Shown here one piece after another: positions 18,471 to 29,165 of a stretch of 64,000 nt of DNA. The stretch spans positions 124,001 to 188,000 of the forward strand of contig JAHEET010000005.1 of the NCBI GenBank assembly GCA_024640565.1, read 5' to 3'. Each line of letters opens with the position of its first letter. Within the stretch, counting starts at the first letter, position 1. Under the pieces are notes generated by a model that ran no database searches, was not told the DNA's origin, and worked only from the letters and a program-made list of their open reading frames with translations. This stretch comes from Flavobacteriaceae bacterium. GTDB lineage: Bacteria; Bacteroidota; Bacteroidia; Flavobacteriales; Flavobacteriaceae. The position numbers and the translations under genes were made by a program.

Positions 18471-21400
18471 ATGGAACAAATTAAACCCCATAAACCAATC
18501 TATAAAGTAAGAATTGTAACAGCTGCCTCCCTTTTTGATGGACACGATGCCGCGATCAATATCATGCGAAGAATCATCCAATCTACCGGAGTAGAAGTCA
18601 TTCACCTTGGACATGACCGTAGCGTGGAAGAGGTCGTCAATTGCGCCATTCAAGAGGATGCCAATGCCATAGCAATTACCTCTTACCAAGGAGGGCATAA
18701 TGAGTATTTTAAATACATGTTCGATTTGTTGAAAGAAAAAGGTGCCAGCCACATCAAAATATTTGGTGGCGGAGGTGGTGTAATTCTTCCTGAAGAAATT
18801 GAAGAATTAATGTCTTACGGGATTGCACGCATCTATTCTCCAGATGATGGACGTGCCCTGGGGTTGCAAGGAATGATTAATGATTTAGTACAACAAGCAG
18901 ATTATGCAATTGGAAATGTACTAAATAATGAATTGAAACACTTAGCAAAAAAAGAAATTGGCAGCATTGCTCGTATTATTTCTGCGGCTGAAAACTTCCC
19001 TGAGGTAGCCAAAGCAACCTTAGAAAGCATTCACCTAAAAAATAAAAACTCAAAAATACCTGTCCTAGGAATTACGGGTACTGGTGGGGCTGGAAAATCC
19101 TCTTTGGTCGATGAATTGGTCCGTCGTTTTTTAATGGATTTTCCTAAAAAGACAATCGGAATTATTTCTGTAGATCCCTCAAAAAGGAAAACATGGGGTG
19201 CACTCTTGGGCGATCGAATTCGAATGAATGCCATTCAAAACGAACGTGTTTACATGCGCTCTTTGGCCACACGTCAATCCAACTTAGCGCTCTCAAAATA
19301 CGTGAATGAGGCGATCCAAGTTTTAAAAGCTGCCGAATTTGATTTAATAGTTTTAGAAACTTCTGGTATTGGGCAATCGGATACTGAAATTATTGAACAT
19401 TCAGATACCTCTTTGTATGTAATGACTCCTGAATTTGGCGCTGCAACTCAGTTAGAAAAAATTGACATGTTGGATTTTGCAGATTTAGTGGCCATTAATA
19501 AGTTTGACAAACGCGGTGCTTTAGACGCAGTAAGAGATGTCAAAAAGCAATACATGCGCAACAACAATTTGTGGCACATACATCAAGATGATCTTCCAGT
19601 ATACGGCACCATTGCTTCCCAGTTCAATGACCCCGGAATGAATACGCTGTATAAAAAACTCATGGATAAGTTGGTGGAAAAAACGGGTGCTGATTTAAAA
19701 TCTTCATTTGAAATTACGCCTAAAATGTCTGAAAAGATATTTGTAATTCCACCTGCAAGAGTTCGATATCTATCAGAAATTGCAGAAAGCAACAGAGCCT
19801 ATAACAAAAAAGTAAATTCACAAGTGGAAGTTGCTCAAAAACTATATGGAATCTATCAAACAATTTTATCAATTACCGAAAGTAACCAAACTGTAAAAAC
19901 CTTCAAACCAGCGAAGTCTTTTTTAACAAAAACAGGAATTGATAGCGATGCAATTCTAGCGCTCGAATCGATTCAGAACGACATTGAATTTATTCAACTT
20001 TTATTTCAACAATTTGAAAAAGTAAAATTGAATCTGAACCCCTACAACTGGGAAGTCATTCTCAACTGGCCGGCGAAAGTTCAAAGATACAAGCAACCAA
20101 TTTACACGTTTAAAGTAAGAGATAAAGAAATCAATATTGAAACCCATAGCGAATCATTATCGCATTCGCAAATACCCAAAATTGCATTGCCCAAATACCA
20201 AGCTTGGGGCGATTTGTTGCGTTGGAATTTACAGGAAAATGTGCCCGGAGAATTTCCCTACACCGCCGGACTTTATCCTTTTAAACGTATGGGCGAAGAT
20301 CCTACCAGAATGTTTGCTGGTGAAGGAGGTCCTGAAAGAACCAACAGACGTTTTCATTATGTGAGTTTGGGCATGGATGCGAAAAGACTTTCTACAGCTT
20401 TTGATTCTGTAACTCTTTATGGAAATGATCCGGGGGTTCGCCCAGATATCTACGGAAAAATTGGAAATGCAGGGGTATCCATATGCTGTCTGGACGACGC
20501 TAAAAAACTGTATTCTGGTTTTGATTTGAGCCACCACATGACATCTGTTTCGATGACTATTAATGGTCCAGCTCCCATGTTATTGGGTTTCTTTATGAAT
20601 GCAGCAATAGATCAAAATTGCGAAAAATACATCAAAGAGCACCAATTGGAAAAAGAGGTGGAAGCAGCTTTTGTAGCTATGTACGATGCCAAAGGACTAG
20701 AAAGACCTCTTTACCAAGGCTCTTTACCGGAGGGAAACAATGGTTTAGGCCTCATGCTTTTGGGACTTACTGGTGATATGGTTTTACCGCATGAAGTGTA
20801 TCAACAGATTAAAAAAGAGACCTTAACGCAAGTTCGAGGAACCGTACAAGCAGACATTTTAAAAGAAGATCAGGCACAGAATACCTGTATTTTTTCTACT
20901 GAATTCGCGCTACGATTAATGGGAGATGTACAAGAATATTTCATTGAAAAACAAGTGCGAAATTTTTATTCGGTTTCGATTTCTGGGTATCATATTGCTG
21001 AAGCGGGCGCAAACCCTATTACTCAATTGGCTTTGACATTGTCCAACGGATTTACCTATGTTGAGTATTACTTAAGTCGTGGTATGGACATCAATCAATT
21101 TGGCTCCAACTTGTCTTTTTTCTTTTCCAACGGAATAGATCCTGAGTACTCGGTAATTGGGAGAGTTGCCCGTAAAATTTGGGCCAAAGCAATGAAACAT
21201 AAATACGGAGCCAATGCAAGAGCACAAATGCTGAAATACCATATTCAAACCTCTGGGCGCTCTTTGCATGCTCAGGAAATTGATTTTAATGACATTCGAA
21301 CGACGCTGCAGGCGCTGTATGCCATTAATGACAACTGCAATTCTTTGCACACCAACGCCCATGACGAAGCCATTACAACTCCTACGGAAGAATCGGTGCG

Positions 21401-21935
21401 AAGAGCCATGGCCATTCAATTGATTATTAACAAAGAATTGGGATTGACCAAAAATGAAAATCCAATTCAAGGAGCCTTTATTATTGAAGAATTGACGGAT
21501 TTGGTGGAAGAGGCCGTCTTATTAGAATTTGACAGAATTACAGAACGTGGTGGTGTTTTAGGCGCTATGGAAACCATGTATCAACGTTCAAAAATTCAGG
21601 AAGAAAGCCTGTATTATGAAACCTTGAAACACAATGGTGAATTTCCAATTATTGGGGTAAATACTTTCTTAAGTTCAAAAGGGTCTCCGACCATTCAACC
21701 TGCAGAAGTGATTCGTGCAACAGCATCAGAAAAGCAATTTCAAATTCAAACAAAAGAGCACCTGAATAAGGTGAACTTTGAACAAGTAAAAGTACAACTA
21801 GCGCAACTGCAAAAAGCGGCAATACAAAATGACAATGTATTTGAAAAATTAATGGAAGCTACCAAAGTTTGCTCTTTGGGACAACTTACGGAAGCCTTGT
21901 TTAAGGTTGGCGGACAGTATCGCAGAAACATGTAA
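18471..21935 (+). CDS. icmF: Fused isobutyryl-CoA mutase / methylmalonyl-CoA mutase family protein (B12-binding + MeaI-type GTPase + mutase)
   Basis: Single [28 protein letters not shown] (B12), [21 protein letters not shown] (P-loop), [30 protein letters not shown] (mutase); start set at MEQIKPHKP. Confidence 0.92.
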   Translation: MEQIKPHKPIYKVRIVTAASLFDGHDAAINIMRRIIQSTGVEVIHLGHDRSVEEVVNCAIQEDANAIAITSYQGGHNEYFKYMFDLLKEKGASHIKIFGGGGGVILPEEIEELMSYGIARIYSPDDGRALGLQGMINDLVQQADYAIGNVLNNELKHLAKKEIGSIARIISAAENFPEVAKATLESIHLKNKNSKIPVLGITGTGGAGKSSLVDELVRRFLMDFPKKTIGIISVDPSKRKTWGALLGDRIRMNAIQNERVYMRSLATRQSNLALSKYVNEAIQVLKAAEFDLIVLETSGIGQSDTEIIEHSDTSLYVMTPEFGAATQLEKIDMLDFADLVAINKFDKRGALDAVRDVKKQYMRNNNLWHIHQDDLPVYGTIASQFNDPGMNTLYKKLMDKLVEKTGADLKSSFEITPKMSEKIFVIPPARVRYLSEIAESNRAYNKKVNSQVEVAQKLYGIYQTILSITESNQTVKTFKPAKSFLTKTGIDSDAILALESIQNDIEFIQLLFQQFEKVKLNLNPYNWEVILNWPAKVQRYKQPIYTFKVRDKEINIETHSESLSHSQIPKIALPKYQAWGDLLRWNLQENVPGEFPYTAGLYPFKRMGEDPTRMFAGEGGPERTNRRFHYVSLGMDAKRLSTAFDSVTLYGNDPGVRPDIYGKIGNAGVSICCLDDAKKLYSGFDLSHHMTSVSMTINGPAPMLLGFFMNAAIDQNCEKYIKEHQLEKEVEAAFVAMYDAKGLERPLYQGSLPEGNNGLGLMLLGLTGDMVLPHEVYQQIKKETLTQVRGTVQADILKEDQAQNTCIFSTEFALRLMGDVQEYFIEKQVRNFYSVSISGYHIAEAGANPITQLALTLSNGFTYVEYYLSRGMDINQFGSNLSFFFSNGIDPEYSVIGRVARKIWAKAMKHKYGANARAQMLKYHIQTSGRSLHAQEIDFNDIRTTLQALYAINDNCNSLHTNAHDEAITTPTEESVRRAMAIQLIINKELGLTKNENPIQGAFIIEELTDLVEEAVLLEFDRITERGGVLGAMETMYQRSKIQEESLYYETLKHNGEFPIIGVNTFLSSKGSPTIQPAEVIRATASEKQFQIQTKEHLNKVNFEQVKVQLAQLQKAAIQNDNVFEKLMEATKVCSLGQLTEALFKVGGQYRRNM

Positions 21936-21970
21936 GCAATGAATTGTATTCCGTAAACATTTTTACTCAA

Positions 21971-22001
21971 AAAAAAACCGTACCATTGGCGCGGTTTTTT
22001 T
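21971..22001. terminator. Intrinsic terminator after icmF
   Basis: AAAAAAACCG TACCATTGGCG CGGTTTTTTT. Confidence 0.65.
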
Positions 22002-22020
22002 ATGCGTTCTGAGATAAAAG

Positions 22021-22662
22021 TTAATACTTTTCGTAGGTTGTTTGTGCTGTTTTTAAGTAATTGACAATGTGGTCAATGGTTCGTTGCTTTGCTTTCTCTA
22101 AAGTTGTGGTAAAATTGAAAAAGAAAACGGAGGCTTCCCCAATGGCGATAAAATCTAGAATTTCTTTGTCGTTTTTGGTATCATACACCGCTACCTTGAC
22201 ATTGATCAAGCAATATTCAACAGAAGTGGAAGTATCCATACCTCCCATGCCGTTCATTCCCCCTATATTTCCAGACTGTCTCCATTCATATCTATTTGTA
22301 ATTTCGAAATTCGAAAAGTGAATGACATAATCGGCATCTGCAGTATTTAAAGAAGCATACGTCACCTTTGAAATGTCGTATGTGACATCTCCAAAAACCT
22401 TGCTTGCTTTTATTTTTTTTGGAAAAATCATTTAAATACTGACTGGAAAAAGCTGCTTTTTCTTCGTAATTTTTTTGGAAGGTATTGGTAAACTCAAGCA
22501 CTTTAATGTCATCAGTAGCAATGAGGATGACTTTCTTTGTTTCTGGGGTTTCAATCTCTGCTTTCTTTGAAATGAAAGTAACGTATTGTTTAGTCACCTT
22601 GCAGGAAGCAAAACTAAAAAAACGAGGATCGTTACTAAAAATAGGTAGGAATTTCTTTTCAT
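22021..22662 (-). pseudogene. DUF4136-type lipoprotein gene, disrupted by two homopolymer frameshifts
   Basis: MKRNSYLFLVTILVF//FSFASCKVTKQYVTF...SQYLNDFSKK//KIKASKVFGDVTYDISKV...; the three pieces lie in shifted frames at a T7 run (A7 on +, 22616-22622) and an A8 run (T8 on +, about 22413-22420). Confidence 0.75.
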
Positions 22663-22825
22663 ATTCTTTTTTTCAAACTTACAACTATTTTAAAAATTCA
22701 TGTAGACTAAGATTGAAAACTGAGATCATGTCCCAAAATGAGGCTTAGAAAAGAAGTTTTTTACCTGCATTTGCATCTTTTTCTTACCTTTTATGTCTAT
22801 TCAATGAACTTTAAAATCAATAATT

Positions 22826-22933
22826 ATGAAAAATCATAAAAACCAATGCACTTGCACCTGTGAGGCATGTGTGAATAATGAATGTAAAAATTGCACATGT
22901 ACAAATTGTTCTTGCACATCGTGTAATTGTTAA
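22826..22933 (+). CDS. Metallothionein-like 35-aa Cys-rich peptide, not in supplied ORF list
   Basis: MKNHKNQCTCTCEACVNNECKNCTCTNCSCTSCNC*; 11 Cys in 35 residues, CxC/CxxC spacing. Confidence 0.8.
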   Translation: MKNHKNQCTCTCEACVNNECKNCTCTNCSCTSCNC

Positions 22934-22971
22934 AATGAAATTTGTATACTCTTAAAGAAGTTGATAAAAAA

Positions 22972-23511
22972 ATGACAACAAAACAAGTTTGGGCAAATTA
23001 TCACGCAGATCTTAAACGATTTATCATCAGCAAAGTAAAAAATAAAACAATTACTGATGATATTTTACAAGATACCTTTGTAAAAATTCACACCAAATTA
23101 CACACTCTCAAAGACATCAAAAAATTAAAATCTTGGTGTTTTACAGTCGCTAGAAATGTTATTTTAGATCATTGGAAATCCAACAATAAAACTTTTGAAA
23201 TTGCCAATTTTGAATCTGAAATTGCCATTCAAGAAAAAATACACACCGAAGAAGATTGCTTGCAAGGTCTTTTAAAAAACTTGCCAAAAAAATACAGAGA
23301 TCCTTTATTTCTATCTGATATTCGTGGATTAAAACAACAAGAAATCGCAAATCAGTTAGAGCAAAATTTAGCAACGACAAAGTCACAAATTCAGCGCGCT
23401 CGAAAACTAATTGCCAAAGGGTTTATAGATTGTTGCGGATTTGTAATGAATAAAGACGGAAATTTAGTTGGCGAGATACAAGATAAAAAAGATTGCACTT
23501 TTTGTAGGTAA
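22972..23511 (+). CDS. ECF RNA polymerase sigma factor, SigZ-like
   Basis: MTTKQVWANYHADLKRFIISKVKNKTITDDILQDTFVKIH...LKQQEIANQLEQNLATTKSQIQRARKLI...CCGFVMNKDGNL..CTFCR tail. Confidence 0.9.
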   Translation: MTTKQVWANYHADLKRFIISKVKNKTITDDILQDTFVKIHTKLHTLKDIKKLKSWCFTVARNVILDHWKSNNKTFEIANFESEIAIQEKIHTEEDCLQGLLKNLPKKYRDPLFLSDIRGLKQQEIANQLEQNLATTKSQIQRARKLIAKGFIDCCGFVMNKDGNLVGEIQDKKDCTFCR

Positions 23512-23536
23512 AAAACTTTTAGAGTACTACACCTCC

Positions 23537-25510
23537 CTATCGTCTTCGCTTGGGTGCTCTGCTCACTTTCTTTTTACGTTTGTTAAAAGGAACCGGTACA
23601 GCATCATCAAAGGTGTTTTTTGCCTGTTTCGCCTGTTTGTTCTTTTTCCAAGAATTGTTCTCGGGCAATAAGCGTTGTAACAAATCTTGCCTTCCTACTT
23701 TGTTCAAAGTTTTTTTAATCCACGCTTTGTTTTCTTTCTTGTACCAAAAGAAAAACTTGTGCTGATCTTCTTTCTCCTTTTTGGTTTTTGGAGTTTTTGT
23801 GGGTTTTAAAGTATAAGGATGGTAGCCTGAATAATAGATAACCGTGGCTACTGTCATTGGCGTGGGTGTAAAACCTTGGACTTGCTCTAACTGAAAGCCC
23901 ATATCTTTGGTTTCTGCTGCTAAATTGGCCATATCCTCTACTTCACTTGCTGGATGACTGGAAATAAAATAAGGAATCAATTGCAAGTTCAATTTTTTCT
24001 TGATATTGATTTTATCGAAACGCTCTTTAAACTTATGGAAATAAGTAAACGAAGGCTTTCGCATCAACTTTAAAACCGGATCAGACGTGTGTTCTGGAGC
24101 TACTTTTAAACGTCCAGAAACGTGTTTGGTCATTACCTCTTCTGTGTAGGCATCCAACTCTTTTGGGTCTGCATTTTTATTGAATTCAGGCACCAACATA
24201 TCATGGCGAATTCCACTTCCAATAAACGATTTTTTAATCTTTGGATGCTTATCTACTGCTTGATATAAATCCGTTAATGGTTTGTGTGAGGTATCTAGAT
24301 TGGAGCAAATTACTGGAGAAATACAACTTGGTGCCACACATTTATCGCAAATGGATTGTACTTTTCCTTTCATCTGATACATGTTTGCCGAAGGGCCTCC
24401 AATATCTGACAAATAACCTTTAAAATCGGGCATATTTGCTACTTTATCTACTTCTTTCAATACCGATTCTTGACTTCTACTGGCAATAAACTTCCCTTGG
24501 TGTGCAGAAATTGTACAAAAACTACAACCACCAAAACAACCTCGATGAATGTTTATTGAAAACTTGATCATTTCAAAGGCCGGTATTGGTCCTCGTTTGT
24601 TATATTTTGGATGCGGCAAACGCGTAAAAGGCAAATCGAAAGAACCGTCAATTTCCTTCTCTGTCATGGTTGGAAATGGCGGATTAATCACCAACGTTCT
24701 TCCTTCCACTTCTTGTAAAATTCGTCGTGCTTTTAATTTATTGGATTCTTGTTCTATAACTTTAAAGTTAGCGGCAAAAGTCTTTTTATCTGCCAAACAA
24801 GCTGTGTGAGAATTGATAGTCACATCTTCCCAATCATTTACAACAGGAATTTTCTCCTCGTTTTGATTGATTAATACGGCCGTTTGCTTGATGTTTTTTA
24901 AACTTGAAAAAGGCACGCCTTTTTGAAGCAATGATACAATTTCACGCAATGGTTGTTCGCCCATTCCATAGACCAACATGTCTGCTTTGGAAGTTTCTAA
25001 AATGGTTGGTAAGAGTTTGTCGGACCAATAATCGTAATGTGTTACACGTCTTAATGATGCTTCTATTCCTCCAATTAAAACGGGAACATCTGGGAATTTT
25101 TCTTTTAATATTTTAGCATATACAGAGGTTGCATAATCTGGGCGAAACCCTTTATCACCATTGGGTGTGTAGGCATCTTTGTCTCTGCGTTTTTTACTTG
25201 CAGTATAATTACTCACCATGGGGTCCATACATCCACCTGTAGCGCCAAAAAACAAGCGAGGTTTCCCTAGTTTTTCAAAATCTTGCAAATTATCATTCAC
25301 ATTGGGCTGCGGAACAATGGCAACACGCAAACCATAACTTTCTAAAATACGCCCAATGACTGCAGGCCCAAAAGAAGGATGATCTACATAAGCATCTCCA
25401 CTAAAGAGAATTACATCCAATGCTGACCAACCACGAAGCTTTACTTCTTTATTTGTTGTTGGTAACCAATCGGTTAGTTGTAATTTCTTTGCTTGTTCCA
25501 TAAGATGCAA
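23537..25510 (-). CDS. YgiQ family radical SAM protein
   Basis: 657 aa; SINIHRGCFGGCSFCTISAHQGKFIASRSQESVLKEV; LPTTNKEVKLRGWSALDVILFSGDAYVDHPSFG. Confidence 0.95.
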   Translation of the reverse strand: MHLMEQAKKLQLTDWLPTTNKEVKLRGWSALDVILFSGDAYVDHPSFGPAVIGRILESYGLRVAIVPQPNVNDNLQDFEKLGKPRLFFGATGGCMDPMVSNYTASKKRRDKDAYTPNGDKGFRPDYATSVYAKILKEKFPDVPVLIGGIEASLRRVTHYDYWSDKLLPTILETSKADMLVYGMGEQPLREIVSLLQKGVPFSSLKNIKQTAVLINQNEEKIPVVNDWEDVTINSHTACLADKKTFAANFKVIEQESNKLKARRILQEVEGRTLVINPPFPTMTEKEIDGSFDLPFTRLPHPKYNKRGPIPAFEMIKFSINIHRGCFGGCSFCTISAHQGKFIASRSQESVLKEVDKVANMPDFKGYLSDIGGPSANMYQMKGKVQSICDKCVAPSCISPVICSNLDTSHKPLTDLYQAVDKHPKIKKSFIGSGIRHDMLVPEFNKNADPKELDAYTEEVMTKHVSGRLKVAPEHTSDPVLKLMRKPSFTYFHKFKERFDKINIKKKLNLQLIPYFISSHPASEVEDMANLAAETKDMGFQLEQVQGFTPTPMTVATVIYYSGYHPYTLKPTKTPKTKKEKEDQHKFFFWYKKENKAWIKKTLNKVGRQDLLQRLLPENNSWKKNKQAKQAKNTFDDAVPVPFNKRKKKVSRAPKRRR

Positions 25511-25629
25511 AAATAAGGAGAAATTACGATAACTATTACTAGTTCTGGGAGTTTCTCAAAAAGGATAAACCTACATTAAAAATACGCTAAAAATTTTATT
25601 TAAAGCACTACATTTCGTTTGAAAAAACG

Positions 25630-26367
25630 CTATTCTTCTACAATTAAATGGGGAACATTTACAACATCCCAATCTATCACTAAACCACCGGCCAAAGATT
25701 TTGCGATTTCTTTTCCATAGAGAAATTCACACAAATACAATGCCGCTTCAAAGGATTTTGCACCCCCTGCTGAAGTAAGATATTTTCCATCTCTTACAAA
25801 TAAAACATTTTTTCGAATGTCCAATCCAGGAAACATTGCACGCATAGTATCAATGTCGCTTGGAAATGTTGTTGATACGCTATCTTCAAGCAATCCAGCT
25901 TTGGCCAGAACAAAGGCACCGTCACAATGGGAAGTGATGAAGATTGCTTCTTTATCTACCTTTCTAACAAAATCGAGCATCACCTTGTCTTCCAGATCAC
26001 TGTCCAAATGATGTTCAGCGGAGGGCACCACTAGAATATCAATCTTTGGCAATGTATCTTTGAGATAATTATAATCTGGCAAGATTCGCATCCCTTCAAA
26101 AGTGGTAACCGGCGCATCCGTATTTGCGACTGTAAACACATTCATTGCTTTGATGTTTTCCCTGTAGATTGTGTGCTGAAAGATATCATACGGCGCAGTA
26201 AGTTCCGTATTAAAAGTTCCATCCATGATTAAAAAGGCAACATTGTATCGATTCGCTTCTAATGTCGGAAAGTTTTTTGAAATGCGAATCTCTTTACTAT
26301 TGGTTTCAATGGATTGTTTGCAACCAAAACCCACAATAAATATCACCAAAATAAATAGACCTCTCAT
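25630..26367 (-). CDS. DJ-1/PfpI family (glutamine amidotransferase-like) lipoprotein
   Basis: IFVGFGC-type lipobox; NVAFLIMDGTFNTELTAPYDIFQ; FITSHCDGAFVLAKAGLL nucleophile elbow. Confidence 0.88.
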   Translation of the reverse strand: MRGLFILVIFIVGFGCKQSIETNSKEIRISKNFPTLEANRYNVAFLIMDGTFNTELTAPYDIFQHTIYRENIKAMNVFTVANTDAPVTTFEGMRILPDYNYLKDTLPKIDILVVPSAEHHLDSDLEDKVMLDFVRKVDKEAIFITSHCDGAFVLAKAGLLEDSVSTTFPSDIDTMRAMFPGLDIRKNVLFVRDGKYLTSAGGAKSFEAALYLCEFLYGKEIAKSLAGGLVIDWDVVNVPHLIVEE

Positions 26368-26514
26368 TTTTTGTCTTTTTTTTTAAAAGGTCTAAATTAT
26401 TAAAAAACAAGACACCTTTTCTATTTTGATCGTAAATAGTAATATTTAATTTCCTAAAAAAAAAGTATATTTAAGGTAGCCTATCTGGTTAACCAATTCT
26501 AAAACCCTTTAAAA

Positions 26515-29076
26515 ATGAATAAAATCACGCTCTATATAGTTAGTTTGTTTTTGACAGTTTCAGCATCTAGTCAAACAACCTATAATATTAGTAATCCCCA
26601 AGACTTAGAGAGCAACACCTATGTAGCTGGAGATGTAATTATCCTAGAAGACGGTATCTACAATTCCGATGAACGGATCGATTTTATGGGGAATGGAACC
26701 GCAGAAAATCCAATAACTTTTAGAGCAGCAACGCCGGGAGGTGTTATTTTTTCTGGAGGTTTACAAATGAATATTGGTGGAGATTACCTAGTGGTTGATG
26801 GATTTCACTGGAAAGGCGGTTACGGAGCGAGTAATTTTATTCAATTTAGAAATGGTTCTGTCTATGCCAATCATAGTACCATTCAAAATTGTGCAATCGA
26901 TGGTTTAGCGCTAAGTCCAGATGATATTGCAGACGATGGGACTACCTCTATCACCAAGCACCGATGGATTGTACTTTACGGTACTTACAATACTGTAATT
27001 AATTGTTCTTTTATGAACAAAGCAAGTGCAGGGGCATTAATTTTAGCCGAATACCAGTACAACGCAGAAGCAGATCCGTGTGCAACCGTAGGACATACAA
27101 TTAGCAACAACTATTTCTACAAGTATGAAAAAATTGACAACAGCTTAAGCAATTCTGGTGATAGCGAAACCATTCGCATTGGATCGAGTGGCAACCAAAA
27201 TGTAAATAGTGAAGTAACTGTAAGCAACAACTATTTTGTTGAAGCGGACGGCGAGAATGAAATCATTTCAAATAAAAGTAAAGGAAATCGCTTTACAAAT
27301 AACACTTTTAGAAGATGCAGGGGCTCTTTGGTCTTGCGTCATGGTTCGGAGGCTACGGTAAATGAAAATTACTTTTTAGGCGAAGACGTTGATGGTACTG
27401 GGGGCATCAGAATTAGTGACAGCAATCATGAAATTACTAACAATTACATTCAAGACTGCATCACTGTAGCGGAGCAAGCAAAATGGAATAATGGAATCAC
27501 ATTTATTGGAGGAAGTGCCAATGCAGCGGTATCCTGCACAAGTACCAATACCTCAAATGGGTATCAAAAATCTGAAAATTTAATCATTTCCAACAATACG
27601 ATTATCAATTCAAATGCACCTTTGTATTACAATACAGATAAAGGAACTACTGACCCGACTGGAAATGTTTCAAACAATTTAATTTATTTTGTTGCAGGGA
27701 ATGCAAATTTATCAGATGTTATTTCAGGGGATACTGCTACTGCTTATGACGATCTTGGAACTTCATTAACGTATACCGGAAATGTTTACACAGGAACTTC
27801 GCTAGGTGAAACCAATACAGGTTTTTCTGAAGAAACAGGGATTACCGCTAACGCTGACGGTGAAATTTTTACTTTTTCTGGAACGGGATCTGCTGGTAAA
27901 GGAGCAAACTTAGGTTCTTACATTCCTTTGACAGATGATAGTGTAGGCTACGGAATTGGAGCTTGTTTTCTAGATTACTTAGGCGCAAACATCACGGATG
28001 GCAATTGCACAATAGAAATCCCTGAGACACTAACTGTGAGTAGCTTGCAGACACTTCCAGCAGACGCCGCTAGCTATGAAGTTACTGTAACAGCAAATGT
28101 AAGTTGGACCGCTTTGTCTAATGATGCTTGGATAACTATAGATACAAATTCAGGTACTGGAAATGCAACTGTTTCCGTATCTTTAACTGCAAATACAGCA
28201 ACCAGTAACAGAAGTGGAACCGTAACTTTCACACAAGATCCTGGAGGGGATGACCTAATAAGAAATTTAACCGTTACTCAAGAAGGCATTGATCTAACGG
28301 ATCTGTACCCCTTAATCAATGATGTCCCTGGAGGGGGCCCTGTTTCAATTCATTCCTTTTCAAGCGATAACGCAAGTGATAGTCCTCCCGAAGTAGCAGT
28401 GAATACCCTAGACAAAGTAAATACGAGTGCATCTATATGGGCAGCTCAGGATGGAGCTATTTTAACAGGAGATTATAGAGGCGATGGAGAATATATTATT
28501 TATGATTTAGGGACTGAATATAATCTTAATTTAATCCAATTTAGCACCACAAATAAATCAGATTCTTTTGGCTACCAAATTTGGGTATCCACAACAGGAA
28601 CAGCAGCAACTGACTTTACAATGTTGTTGCCAACTTCTGGAGATTTAATATTCACGGCAACCAATACAATGGATTTCAATCAATATGAAATTACAACAAG
28701 CGCACGCTATGTTAAAATGATTGGATTCGGTCGATTTAATAGTACTGGAGATACTAGAACTAGTGCTTGGAGTACGATTGCTGAAATTGAATTTTTTGGT
28801 ACTGAAACGTTATCTTTAGAGGAAACTTCTTTTGAAAATCAATTACAACTTTTCCCAAATCCAACAAGCGAGCTTATCAACATCAAAACCCAGCTAAATA
28901 CGCTCGATACAATTAAGATATTGTCCTTAACGGGTGAAAAGATCCTAGAAATGGATGTAAAGGCAACTGAGACTGCATTCAATATAAACGTTTCAAAACT
29001 GGCAAAAGGTACTTATCTTTTAGTGTTTTTTAAAGAAAATAAATTGAAAGCTTCCAAAAAAATCATTATTGAATAA
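26515..29076 (+). CDS. Secreted polysaccharide lyase family 6-like (alginate lyase/chondroitinase B-type) with BACON and F5/8C-like domains and T9SS sorting domain
   Basis: Beta-helix N-half (ISNPQDLESNTYVAGDVIILEDGIYNS...ENPITFRAATPGGVIFSGG), BACON-like ADAASYEVTVTANVSWTALSNDAWITID, C-term LFPNPTSELINIKT. Confidence 0.88.
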   Translation: MNKITLYIVSLFLTVSASSQTTYNISNPQDLESNTYVAGDVIILEDGIYNSDERIDFMGNGTAENPITFRAATPGGVIFSGGLQMNIGGDYLVVDGFHWKGGYGASNFIQFRNGSVYANHSTIQNCAIDGLALSPDDIADDGTTSITKHRWIVLYGTYNTVINCSFMNKASAGALILAEYQYNAEADPCATVGHTISNNYFYKYEKIDNSLSNSGDSETIRIGSSGNQNVNSEVTVSNNYFVEADGENEIISNKSKGNRFTNNTFRRCRGSLVLRHGSEATVNENYFLGEDVDGTGGIRISDSNHEITNNYIQDCITVAEQAKWNNGITFIGGSANAAVSCTSTNTSNGYQKSENLIISNNTIINSNAPLYYNTDKGTTDPTGNVSNNLIYFVAGNANLSDVISGDTATAYDDLGTSLTYTGNVYTGTSLGETNTGFSEETGITANADGEIFTFSGTGSAGKGANLGSYIPLTDDSVGYGIGACFLDYLGANITDGNCTIEIPETLTVSSLQTLPADAASYEVTVTANVSWTALSNDAWITIDTNSGTGNATVSVSLTANTATSNRSGTVTFTQDPGGDDLIRNLTVTQEGIDLTDLYPLINDVPGGGPVSIHSFSSDNASDSPPEVAVNTLDKVNTSASIWAAQDGAILTGDYRGDGEYIIYDLGTEYNLNLIQFSTTNKSDSFGYQIWVSTTGTAATDFTMLLPTSGDLIFTATNTMDFNQYEITTSARYVKMIGFGRFNSTGDTRTSAWSTIAEIEFFGTETLSLEETSFENQLQLFPNPTSELINIKTQLNTLDTIKILSLTGEKILEMDVKATETAFNINVSKLAKGTYLLVFFKENKLKASKKIIIE

Positions 29077-29165
29077 CTAAGGTTTCGAATCTTTTGATAA
29101 AAGAGACCACATTCGTATTTCTAATTTGTAAATTCACACACTCAAAATTCAAGAATAAAAATTAA

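Noticed and set aside
21072-21470. 132-aa - strand ORF within icmF
   Set aside because: Antisense to a well conserved mutase domain; no recognisable family.
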